Assembly: GCA_008477525.1 (NCBI GenBank)
Contig: SPDT01000004.1
Span: 2,046,001 to 2,110,000 of the forward strand
Direction: 5' to 3'
From: Hypomyces perniciosus
Taxonomy: Eukaryota; Ascomycota; Sordariomycetes; Hypocreales; Hypocreaceae
Length of the DNA: 64,000 nt
Below, piece after piece: positions 22,363-32,600 of this stretch. Position numbers and translations under genes: made by a program. The notes beneath the pieces were generated by a model. It was given only the letters and a program-made list of their open reading frames with translations. It was not told the origin of the DNA and searched no databases. The first letter of the stretch is position 1. Each line of letters begins with the position of its first letter.

Positions 22363-23449
22363 ATGAGTAGCCCACGCCGTCGAATCGAGACTGATGTGAG
22401 TCCTATCAATGTCGAGATTTGCCTTCTGTGTCGAGGCTGACCTATTGTTTTTTTCTTCTCTCTAGGTCATGAAGTATGCTGTTCTTCTGGAATGCATTGG
22501 CGAGATGGTCTGACTAACATGTTTACAGGATGTACGATGACGCTCGCCTCCAACACCCGCCCACGGCGCATGACTGACACCATCCAGGCTCATGAGCGAC
22601 TACGAGGTGACGCTCGTCAACGACAACAGTAAGTGCTGGCTATCATTCACACTAAAAAGCGGCACGGTCCTGACTCGCGGCAGTGTAAGCGTTTGCATGA
22701 ACCCGCGTCGTCCCCTGCAACCCTTTGAATCCACGTCCTTACCGACCGAAACAAAACAGGCAGGAATTCTTCGTCCGATTTAAGGGTCCGGCCGAGAGTG
22801 AGTTTGCGCTGTGCAATCCGGAGGATCTGTGTTGCTGACGGGGTGGGCGTGACCACATAGCTCCATTCGAGGGAGGTCTCTGGAAAGTCCACGTCGAGTT
22901 GCCGGATACCTACCCGTACAAGTCGCCCAGCATCGGTTTCGTGAACCGCATCTTCCATCCCAACATTGACGAGCTGTGAGTCTGGAATCATTCGTGGTTG
23001 TGGGAAAGGAGAAGGCGGGGAAAAAAGTACTGAGACGAGGCTTTGGATAGGTCCGGTTCCGTGTGCCTGGACGTCATCAACCAGACTTGGTCGCCCATGT
23101 TCGACATGATCAACATTTTCGAGGTCTTCCTGCCACAACTCCTCCGATACCCGAACCCGACCGATCCTCTGAACGGAGAGGCAGCTGCCTTGTTTATTCG
23201 GGAACCCAAGAGCTACGATGCCAAGGTCAAAGGTGGGAATGACGAAAGCAACCTCGGGATATCAAAATAGCGACGCGGTTTCTTTCATACTAACCCCTTT
23301 TTGATGCAGAATATGTTCAGAAATACGCCAACAAGGACGCCGCGGATGAGGCTGGTGCGGAGAGCGATGACGAGGACGACATGTCCTCGGTGGCGAGTTT
23401 CGACGAAGAGGAGGAGGAGGAACCCGCCGGCCAGATGGACGATGTATAA
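22363..23449 (+). CDS. UBC8: Ubiquitin-conjugating enzyme E2, Ubc8/UBE2H type, with micro-exons
   Basis: Ubc8 is the E2 that works with the GID/CTLH ligase, for example in turnover of gluconeogenic enzymes. The inferred exons are 22363-22395, 22466-22473 (8 nt), 22529-22531 (3 nt), 22588-22628, 22684 (1 nt), 22760-22797, 22861-22975, 23051-23232 and 23310-23449. They sum to 561 nt, 186 residues plus stop. The 8-nt exon is GTCATGAA; the 3-nt exon GAT completes Lys-Met; the single T completes the Met before QEFFVRF. Omitting the T shifts the frame; omitting GAT deletes one residue the family keeps. The UBC core has [20 protein letters not shown], the active Cys at 85 in [12 protein letters not shown], and the acidic tail ending GQMDDV typical of Ubc8. 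Confidence 0.9.
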
Positions 23450-23720
23450 ATTTCCCCAGGAATTCAACTTTCCAGCGGATGATTCCCTACGCCTATGGGA
23501 CTCACGACACTCTACTTACAACTTATCATTACTTCACGGCGTCAACTTGGGAGGGACGGATACGGCACAGCAATGGGAGTTTTTGTTTTCCGAGTTTCTT
23601 CTTTCTTTCCTCCTCACAACTACACAGGATCGGCATTGCATAAGCCAGTTTTTAGGGCAACCCCCAACCCGGCGCAGGGAGGGAACTATCATCCGCTTTT
23701 TTGTTATATGTTTCTGGAAT

Positions 23721-23767
23721 TAGGTAGGTAGGTAGGTAGGTAGGTAAGTAGGTAGGTAGGTAGTTAG
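23721..23767. repeat. (GGTA)n microsatellite
   Basis: About eleven tandem GGTA units with one AAGTA interruption, in the 3' region of UBC8. The rest of 23450-23992 shows no gene. Confidence 0.9.
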
Positions 23768-23992
23768 TCGCGTTAATAAGTGGCCCTTTGAGCCACACAA
23801 GAATGGATGATGATGCTGCTCATTAATCTCATTCATGTTCAGGACCTTTTGCTCCAAATACTGTGTACCGAGGCCCTCTTTCCTCGATAAACGTCAGTCC
23901 CAGGGGTATCATAAGTCTACATGTCATTTTATCATTAATCATACGCCCGTCATTTCCCAACGCCATCCCGAACAACAACAGACACGCATATT

Positions 23993-25102
23993 TCAATCAG
24001 AATCGTAATGCACCAGTCCACTCAAGGCACTTGACTCCTGCGCAGGCACCTTGGCAGGCGAACCGGTTTGATTGCTCCCATCACCCGCAGAGGATGACGA
24101 TACACCAACGTCTGCAGCAGCGCGTTTCCGCTTTACGCCGAGAAGCAGTCTATTGGAAGACTTGGGCTCCGAGCTGCGCGCGTTTTGAAGGAGGAAAGGG
24201 TCGTGAGATGCCCTCGTGTTGGCCAGGAGCTCCGAGACGAGACTTTCTTTCCTCTTGGACGCTTCCTTTTCGGATTTATTGAGCTTGGTGGTTGACGACA
24301 GCTTTGGAGTTGGCGTCTGGTTTTGTGAGGTTGCGAATAGAGGCTTGGAGAGGGCCTTGTCGTGCGAGGAGGAGGAGGGGGGGAAGTCATCTTGAAGCCC
24401 GAAATCCACGAGAGAAGCCCTCTTCGCATCGGCTTCCGTCTCCGGGAGGATATCGATGCCCAGGCTCATCCGGTCCTTGAGGTCCTCCGTCGCAGCAGCC
24501 AAACGCTCCCTGTCTTTCCTCCCCGCCCGAAACGCCCTGCGCAGCTTCTGATTCTGCGCGTAGGGATCATCCCAATGCCGGGCCGACACGTCCATGAGAT
24601 CATGGATCCTTTCCGTTGCTTGTTTCAAATGCTCCCTGTCCTCAATCGTCTTCTCCAGACTCGCAAACGCGTTTTTCCTCAAAGCCTCCCGCTCCTGGTC
24701 CGTCATGATGACTGTATCGCCCTCCCTGGGCTTATCCTCACCCGTATCCCTTTTCGTCGCGCCAGAAACAACCACATATGCCGTATTCTTAGGATCGGTG
24801 CGCATCTCAATGGCACCCCCGCACTCGGCGTGCTTAAACCGAAAACTCCATATCGGCGAGGTGTAGTAACTGCCCGCGCGCTTCTTCTCCGCGTTGAAGC
24901 GCACGCCCTGGCCGATGACCGTGGGCTTCGGGCACGAGGAGCACCATATCGGGAAGGGCATTTCGAAGCGCACCGTGAGGATGCCGTGGGAGGCGAGCTT
25001 GGAGGCGCGATGGCCGAGGGCGTGTTTTTTATGCAGTTTGTTCCCGGACGTGGTGCCTTCGAGGTCCGGGGGCACGTAGCGGCCCATGTTGAAGCCCTGC
25101 AT
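23993..25102 (-). CDS. SAF4: CWC16-family splicing factor, Saf4/CCDC130-like
   Basis: CWC16 proteins (Yju2, CCDC94, CCDC130) associate with the spliceosome; the Saf4/CCDC130 branch is named for splicing-associated factor 4. One uninterrupted exon encodes 369 residues beginning MQGFNMGRYVPPDLEGTTSG. The conserved N-domain runs to about residue 120, with HKKHALGHRASKLASHGILT, the zinc-site pair in IWCSSCPKPTVIGQG, and a second region FKHAECGGAIEMRTDP. A coiled, basic middle and a low-complexity Ser/Lys C-terminus end in GLVHYDSD, a tail I also recall in CCDC130-type proteins. The MQGFNMGRY start favours Saf4/CCDC130 over Yju2, which begins differently. It lies tail-to-tail with UBC8. Confidence 0.88.
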   Translation of the reverse strand: MQGFNMGRYVPPDLEGTTSGNKLHKKHALGHRASKLASHGILTVRFEMPFPIWCSSCPKPTVIGQGVRFNAEKKRAGSYYTSPIWSFRFKHAECGGAIEMRTDPKNTAYVVVSGATKRDTGEDKPREGDTVIMTDQEREALRKNAFASLEKTIEDREHLKQATERIHDLMDVSARHWDDPYAQNQKLRRAFRAGRKDRERLAAATEDLKDRMSLGIDILPETEADAKRASLVDFGLQDDFPPSSSSHDKALSKPLFATSQNQTPTPKLSSTTKLNKSEKEASKRKESLVSELLANTRASHDPFLLQNARSSEPKSSNRLLLGVKRKRAAADVGVSSSSAGDGSNQTGSPAKVPAQESSALSGLVHYDSD

Positions 25103-25430
25103 GATGGGCGATTTTGCGGAATCGTCGTTTTCGTTTGGGGGGAGGGGGGGAGGGGGGGGCGGTTGTGGAGGATATGAAGATGAAGAATGGTGGAGTGGAA
25201 TTTGAAGTTCGGAGGACCGAGTACGTCACTTCAGAGCTAACCCTAACCCTAACCCTGGATATGGATGTGGATGTGGATGTGGATGGCGGGGTGCTGAGAC
25301 TCCATGTTAATTGCATCTGGCTTCCCAGACATACGACATGCTTGATCTTCAATACTCCCTCGTGATTGATCATGATAGGGCTAATGAAGCCTGGTATGAA
25401 CCCCTGAAAAACGAACCTCAGGAGATGTGG
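25103..25430. repeat. Telomere-like CCCTAA repeats and ATGTGG repeats in the splicing-factor promoter
   Basis: At 25237-25256 there are just over three copies of the telomeric unit (CTAACC CTAACC CTAACC CT). They are followed at 25257-25284 by ATGTGG-type hexamers. The block lies about 140 bp upstream of the splicing-factor start. It may be an interstitial telomeric tract or a telo-box-like promoter element. No gene is seen here. Confidence 0.65.
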
Positions 25431-25559
25431 ATAAAACTCTCCTAGCCAGGACCATGGATGAAGAGCATCCCAGATGTGCGGGTCTCAACTCATGGGTTCG
25501 GGCATACCAATACTTCTTACATACTTTACCACCCACACACCTCATGTTCTTATTTATAC

Positions 25560-26372
25560 AGTGTCCAACTCGGAGGCCGATGGGATCTCGAAAGCCCCAT
25601 GTCCCATTCTGGTACTTGGGCTGGAAAAATCCCACGAATCCTGTATCCTTGTCGTTGATGAATGACGCTTGATCCTGCTTCGATAGGTTCTGCCAGTTCA
25701 TGCTTCGTTGCAGATACTCGAGCCGCAAATCATGCTTGCCCAAACCCCCAGCCAGTTCTGCTAGACAAAAGTCATTGTATGCATGCTCCAGAGTGCGCGA
25801 GACGCTGCGCGAGTTGGTGCCAAACCCAACAGGGTCAACTTCCAGGTAGGGGATGTAGTTAAGCTTCTTCCAGCTTTGCAAACCGCCGTGACTGTGGTAT
25901 GACCACTCCAGAGGCTCCTTCTAGGCACCGGTCATGATAGTCTCAAGTGCGAGCTCCCAGTCGATTGTGGTGCTGAGGTTTTTCAGGTATGCGTCCACAA
26001 GGACAACATCGGCGTTAGATCCGCCCTGGGTCTATCTTTTGTAGAGGGACTTGCAGCAGTCAGAGCCATTCTTCGTGCTTATAGATACCTATCCAGCAGA
26101 ACCTCTTCCATCTGTGTCTGAGTGCAGGGGTCACGATGGTCAAGAGAGGGTGTTGAACACGAAAAGCTATCCCTTATACTAGACTTAAAACCAGTCATGT
26201 TGCTGCCATCTAGACCAAGGCCGCCAGTATTCTGACCATCGACATCCGCTACAGCTTTGGCGAGGTCGTAGGGAAGCGTAGCATCCGGGTCAACTGGACA
26301 AGACGCTGTAATTTCTGCGTATAGCGGCACTGGTTTCCAGACTTTGCTGGAGATGTCGGCCATCTGCAGCAT
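25560..26372 (-). pseudogene. GH92 alpha-1,2-mannosidase pseudogene
   Basis: GH92 enzymes are exo-alpha-mannosidases acting on mannoproteins. An N-terminal piece (about 26300-26200) has GLGLDGSNMTGF followed by a decayed DSGTGG-like region. A second piece (about 25975-25560) has TQGGSNADVVLVDAYLKNLS, GGLQSWKKLNYIPYLEVDP, GTNSRSVSRTLEHAYNDF, SFINDKDTGFVGFFQPKY and NGTWGFRDPI, all typical of the GH92 barrel. Several TAG stops interrupt the frame (about 26088, 26032 and 25922). The roughly 300-residue middle of the family is missing between the pieces, and the C-terminal third is absent. Codons such as TAC where Cys is expected suggest C/G to T/A mutation. It is clearly non-functional. Confidence 0.8.
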
Positions 26373-27746
26373 CTCACCTCTATGGACATCTCCATGTCTC
26401 TCTACTAAGGCCAGTCCGAGGAGGTTGTATTTCCTCGTACTACTCCGTACTCCCCCCCTACTGACCCCGCCTATATTTTAGCGAATTTAGGCTTTAGCGG
26501 ACGATCACCAGGGCTTAGCGACTTGCCTAATGCAGAGAACTAAATCCCTGCGAGTCCTGTTATTGGACGTTCTATCTGAGGGGCAGCAAAGCCTCACAAA
26601 ACAGCAGACGAAGTGAAGTCAAAGCAAGATATGGCAGATGTTTCCATATACTATTAATTAAATCTCTATTTCACTCGCGCAACTTTCTTCTCTTTCTCCT
26701 GGTGTCGATAGAGAGCTATCAATAGGCTTGATCCGAAGACCGGCGTTTGCTAGTTCCCCTTCTAAAAGGCCAAGACCTGGTCTTCAACATGAGATACGAG
26801 ATCTCGGCCTTATCCCGAGCCACATGAGGATCTCTTTGTGAGAAATGCATGGAACCATTAGTTCCTTTTGTTTAGGAAAATAAAAGATAGAATAAAAATC
26901 AAAGTGCTGATTACTTCTCTCCGATGGTTTACGTCCCAGAGTCGTCAGCTATATTACTTGTAGGCCGTCGTTGTGTGCGACCTGACAGGTCATTTATTTA
27001 GTTTCTCTTTACAAATCATAAAAAAAAAAAACCCTCAGTTTGTTTAGTATACACGATACCATCGAATCGCAGTCTGCATTGAGCATAATCAAGAAAGGGA
27101 TCCAACCCCCAGACTGCTGGCCACGTACGCACAGAGAGCAAGTGACGCGGCATAGGGAAACAAAAGACTACAAGTTAGCCAAGAACCGCCTAGTATGCTG
27201 TTCGTAACCGTCGCAATCGGCTATAGAATACGAACGGCTTTATGCACATATGGAGCCTTAGCGGTTTCTACCGTACGCGCCATAGCGTTCATTTCGTAAA
27301 TTGGGGATACGACAGCAGTTTATCTCCATGACTAATATTGACAGATCCATATTCTATATCTTTATTGTTTCTAGCTACCAACTAGTGCAAATGAAACCCA
27401 TGTCAGTCTTGTTTATGGCGTGTATCATGCGGCTCTGTAAAGCACCCGTCAAAGATGACAACACCTCCTCCCACCAGATGAAGCCCCCTGGAGTAAAGGA
27501 ATGGCCGGAATACCATGACTTTGGTTGTTATCCCCCAGCCCCAGGATGATGAACCCCGTATTCCCATGACCATGATATCTTCGTAAAGTAGACCAAAGAC
27601 CGCCCTTTCCTTAAACCCCAAAAGATGTGCCCACATACGCCCCAGCCAACAAGTTTAGGAAGAAAGAAAAAGAAATGCAAGAAGGGAAGTTCGGGGGAGG
27701 GGAGGGGAGGAGGAGACATACAACAAAAGAGGGACCGTTTAGTCCG
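26373..27746. other. Intergenic, no gene seen
   Basis: About 1.4 kb between the mannosidase pseudogene and the sirtuin 3' end. There is one TACTCCGTACTCC motif near 26440. No motif-bearing open frame or RNA gene was recognised. Confidence 0.5.
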
Positions 27747-28885
27747 TCATCGCTTTACAAACTCGCCATTTCCGTTCATTTTCCCGATGACGGGCTCGAG
27801 CAAGATGGGTAAGCACTCAGCGGCATCTCGTCCAAATGCAAAGTCCCCTGGTCGGATCTTGTAGACCTCTGTTGAGTCCTCTGCTTCCGGGTTGATGGTG
27901 ACGACGCGTGCTCCGTGCTGCCTTGCCTTGCTGATGTAGCCAGCTGCGGGATAGACCTGCGCTGAGGTGCCAACAACAAAAATAAGATCCTTGAAGTTTT
28001 GCAAATTAGTAAGGTTAGAGACTAGGGACCAAGCAAACCACCAGCGAACGATGATGCTCCAGAAGCAGATGCTGCAATACTGCACACGTACCACGTTGCC
28101 CTTATCCAGCCATGCATCAACACCCGCCAGCATACCCGCCTCCAAATCCTCACCGAACCACACCACGCCCGGCCGTTGCAGACCTTTCCGGCACTGGGGG
28201 CACTTGGGCAGCTCATCCTCCGTGATGTGCTCGATGCGATGGTACGGGTCCAGCAATGGTAGGGGTTCACCGTTGGGCATATCCACAGAAGCCGGGGCCA
28301 GCGCAGGGCAGAAAGGGTCGTCAAAGTTGCCTCGTTGCACCCAAGCACAATCTTCATCCGAGCACTTGATGTCGAAAAGGGAGCCATGGAGAGTTCGCAG
28401 CTGTTCAGGGGGGTGGTTTGCCCGTTGTGAGAGGTCTGTACATATGAGGAACGCGAGAGAAGCCCCCATGGTTAGCCAGATTCCTCGGAATTTCAAGTCT
28501 TATGATAGCGAATCCTGTCCTTCCAATCTCTTCGCTTTCCGGGGAGGTTTTTTTTTCACAACCTACTGTCAACGTTCTGCGTCAGACACAAAAAGTCCTC
28601 ATTGTCCCTTGCCAACGCCGCCAACGCCTTGTGAGCCGGGTTAGGCAGCGCTTTCAGCGCCATATGTCTTCGATACCCATAGAACAGCCAAACCATGCCC
28701 GGATCCGTCCTGAAAGCGCGCATAGTGGCCAGCTGCGTCGCATCATAGTTCCTCCAGAAGCCTCCCGCGCCGCGGAAGGTCGGTAGGCCTGAGGAAGCAG
28801 ACAAGCCGGCACCGCAGAGGGCGAGAATTCGGCGGCTGGACCGCAAGACTTCGTGGAAAGCCTCCACGTCGTTGTGAGGCGCCAT
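27747..28885 (-). CDS. NAD-dependent protein deacylase, SIRT5-like sirtuin
   Basis: Class III sirtuins remove acidic acyl groups (succinyl, malonyl, glutaryl) from lysine using NAD. Three exons (28885-28567, 28435-28092, 27989-27747) give 301 residues. The NAD-binding motif is ALCGAGLSASSGLPTFRG. The Tyr-x-x-Arg pair that recognises acidic acyl groups is present as Y69 and R72 in LFYGYRRHM. Other motifs are LCLTQNVDNLSQRA, the catalytic His in LRTLHGSL, zinc Cys in KCSDEDC and KCPQCRKG, and FVVGTSAQVYPAAGY. Intron 1 (131 bp) and intron 2 (102 bp) are long for this window. A frame is open upstream of the ATG through a G-tract (28886-28898) but is low complexity. Mitochondrial location is common in the family, but no clear presequence is visible from this start. 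Confidence 0.9.
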
Positions 28886-29480
28886 GGGGGGGGGGGGGGG
28901 AATCAGCCTGCTCGGGGAGGGGAGGGTGCTTTTCTTTGCCGATGGATATGCGATGCTGCTGTTCTTTGGGTGCTCTTTGGGTGAAGGTGAGTCTGATAGA
29001 GTCGTATAGGCGCAGAGATAGGGCCTTTTTCGTTGCAGATGAAGAAATAGAAATGACTCAGAAGGACTGAACGAGATAGGACGGGAGGTGGTGAGGGGGA
29101 GAGGGACCGGGGAGGGGAAAAGCGTAAGGCATAGACAGCACAGCACAGCACAGCACAACACAGCGCAACACAGCGCAACAGCCTGGCTCGTAACCTAAGC
29201 AGCAAAATAAAAGCCGTATCTCGTGTGTGGATATGGATGTGGATGTGGATGTGGATGTGGATGTGATGTGATGTGGATGGAGGAAGAAGGAGAAACAATG
29301 TGGTTTATGCGAAGCCGCTGGTTTAGTGAAACAACAGGGCGTGGCGAAGCCGTTGAAGACAAGGATGAAAGGGAAACTGCCGAAAAAGGGCTCGGGACCA
29401 ACATACCATACATACGGAGTACTAGATACGAAGTACATACATACAAAGTACACTTATGCTTATGCATACACACATAAGGT
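28886..29480. other. Sirtuin promoter region with low-complexity tracts
   Basis: Contains a 13-nt G run directly before the start codon, an AGCAC/AACAC pentamer-like run at about 29137-29180, and a GGATGT hexamer run at about 29228-29280. A TACGGAGTACTAG motif is at about 29413. Long open frames here arise from the repeats and are not genes. Confidence 0.6.
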
Positions 29481-29674
29481 ACACACATACACACACATAC
29501 ACACACACACACACATACACACACATACACACACATACACACACATACACACACATACACACACATACACACACATACACACACATACACACACATACAC
29601 ACACATACACACACATACACACACATACACACACATACACACACATACACACACATACACACACATACACATAC
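29481..29674. repeat. 10-bp minisatellite, unit ACACACATAC
   Basis: About 19 near-perfect tandem copies of a 10-bp unit, with one longer CA run near 29501-29513. Because 10 is not a multiple of 3 and no stop forms, several frames on both strands stay open and create spurious ORFs. Confidence 0.95.
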
Positions 29675-32600
29675 AAACCACAAGATATCCTCCTACCTGC
29701 GTCATGGGCCTGACGTAGTTGGTTCTTTTTTCCCTGTCCGTTTATATTCAAGGCTCTTTTTTTCCGGTTTTTTTTCCTTCCCACTTTCTCACCTTGGGCC
29801 TCAGTCTCAATTCGAGGTGATTGGCCAAGCGCCGCTTAAGCATAAGACGGCGCTGTTTTGCGCTGGATTGGCGAATAGGTGCATTATTACGGAGTACTCC
29901 GTAGTATACTCGTATGCAGCATTGCGGCCCAATATACATGGTGCATATGTGAGGCACCAGACCGTTTTTTTTTACTTCTCCGTACTAATAATTCCTGATG
30001 GCTCATCAGCAGCTTCTAGAAACGGCCAGGGGATCGATAATAGTATCAGCGTCCACGCAATGCAACACGAGGTATATCTAATAATAGCACTCCGTAGTAG
30101 TATTGGCTCCAAGGGTCCATACGAATGAACCGATTCCACAGTTGTGGACTCCGTATTAACGGTTTATTACGGTTGAGTATTACTCCGTACGGAGTCCTGA
30201 TAATTCCCGTTCTCACACGATGGTTTCGCAGTACTATTACTTCGTGGTGCTAGGTAGTAGTACTTCGTACTGTCAGATAGAAGGTGGCGCATGGTCCTGA
30301 TATATCGTGCTAGTAGTAGTATATCCGTATGAAGGCCCCCTAAATTTTTTTTAATACGCTACGATACCGTGTGTATTTTGGCAAATATCTTTATTCATTG
30401 TCTTTGCGGCTTGTCAGCTGTAATCCCGGAATTCGGATAGGGTGACTGTTGCATTTATCCTCGCCAATACCCATGTTTCAAGCTTACGTGTTACACAGCG
30501 TCATGCATGCTTATGCAGTCACCAATTAATTGTGATACTCCACCAAGATGGCCCAAGAAATGCTTTTGTCGCCTTACTCTGTGACCAGCCTCACTTTGCA
30601 GACCAATTCTTTACAAAGGGATATTAGAGTCCGTTTTAACTGGCACCTTGGTCGTAACGCCAAACGGATATTGGGCGCCAAAAGCAACATAATGAATGGC
30701 AAGGTGCTCAATGTTGCCGTAATTATCAGTCCAAAAGCTATTATCCTCATTGCCGAAAGTGCACCCTCCCGGGTAAGTCAGGTGTCGTAACACCTTGTAG
30801 ATAACTCATATTCGGAAAAGTCTGTGGGCTGCTGACAAGTCCAAACTGACAAATCAGGCTGGACATGTAGTGAAACGGATTCGAGGTGGATGTTGATCCA
30901 CTTTCTCTACCAAATGTGAGGTGGTGGTGGATCTCGTCCGTAACCATCCGTGACGTTGACTTTGAGTGTTTAAAGGTCTGACATACCGGCCATGGTTCGC
31001 AATCGTGACGTCCCTTCATTCCTCTCTTGTGAATGAGACCGAAGCTGGAATGACGGGTGCCGGCTCCGCGTGGTGAATTCATTCCTCTCTGACTACCTGG
31101 ATAGGACCCAACACACCGTCTTGCACCATGTTGTGTAACCACGTTGTCCTACAGTGAACGGGTACCTGTGCATCTCCCGCACTTGGCAACTTTGCCGTAA
31201 AGGGACAACATACAGGTGCACAGCGTTTAATTGGACTGAAGATTTGTTGTGCTTGAAGAAATAGAATAATCTCGAGACATGTGTTAATGCTTCTCCAAAG
31301 ATTGGTGACTACTTGTGGTTCAGGACTACTCGTGATTGCATGTGCAGTGGTAGTAGAGTAGTATTGTGAAAACTCAGTGGAGATGAGAGGTGAAGGGTCC
31401 TTCACAAAGCTTTCTTTGCTGGCCAATGCATTAGCAAGACTTGGCCCACGACAAAATGTCGCAAGGCAATTGACACAGTCTTACGAAATGAGACATAAAA
31501 AGCACGAGTACTGTAGAGTCCATCGTGAATGTCTCGAACGATTGGTCGAGGGGTAGGCGAGCTATTGTCTCATCCGCCCTGCGTAGACAGGCAGAGCCCT
31601 TCACAAAGGGATGCAAACGTGGACATGAAACGACGCAGCACCTTGTTTCCCCATTGAGAAGGCATATTTCTTCACGAGAGAGGAAAGAAGCAGAAGTTTC
31701 GTGCGCGATATGTCCGAAACAGAAGCGCTTGCTGGAGGGAGATTCTGTTGAGTTGGTTGATGTGTCTCGTATTGGACAACAATGGATCATAGATGGAACA
31801 GTAGTAGTTCTGACCGCTTCGAACGTGAGAAACAGCAAAAGAAATGAGAGATGTCCGTATGCGAGATTGCGGAACTGACACCGACAGAATGGCGATGCAA
31901 CATACGAGTACAGAGTACTCCGTACTACTATCGATAGACACACAACATTGCCCTCATGCACTCGGGAGAAGGAGGGATGTCGAAAAAGAAGGCCTCCACG
32001 GTTTCGGTCCCATGTTGCCGACAGAGACGTCGGGCTTTGTGGATCAGCAAAGCGGCAAGTCAGAGATGTTGAAGAAAATGATACAACCCAGGATGTTATG
32101 CATCAACTCCGTCGTTGTGTTCCCTATGTATGAAGTAATAGTAGGAATACGAAGCACACGTAGCAAAAGGTAGAGGCTGAGCGAAAGGCCCAGAACGTTT
32201 GGAGGGATTTGCGGTGGATGGACAGCGAGCTTGTTTGCGGACTAGCTGATGTAGGATGTGAATAAATTTAGAAATCCGTGATGCAACAGCGGAGGGGCTA
32301 GCACGGGCGACACCCCCATCGTATCGTATCGTCCGGAAGAGTACGGAGTAGTACACGAATCGGCGAATTTGTGTCTTGCGTTCATCTAAGCCTAGGGCCG
32401 GGGATCTTCGACGCGTCTGAGGTCTGAGAGCTGTTGATAATAGTACGAAGTAGTACGAAGTAGTACGGAGTACGGAGTACTAGCAGCAGTATCCACAGCA
32501 GACTCGAAGAACTATACTCGTACTCGTACTCATAGTTGTAGAAATGGTAACCGAAATGAGCCGAGAGCGTTGGTCGATTGCCAAGGTACCAAATTACATG

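Noticed and set aside
24362..25177. 271-residue frame opposite the splicing-factor gene
   Set aside because: It is the antisense shadow of a well-supported conserved gene.
29058..29784. Several long open frames on both strands (Cys/Val- and Thr/His-rich translations)
   Set aside because: They come from the 10-bp ACACACATAC minisatellite, which forms no stops in several frames; they are not genes.
31431..31961. 176-residue minus-strand frame in the gene-poor region
   Set aside because: No motifs are visible and it overlaps an unrelated open frame on the plus strand; composition looks non-coding.
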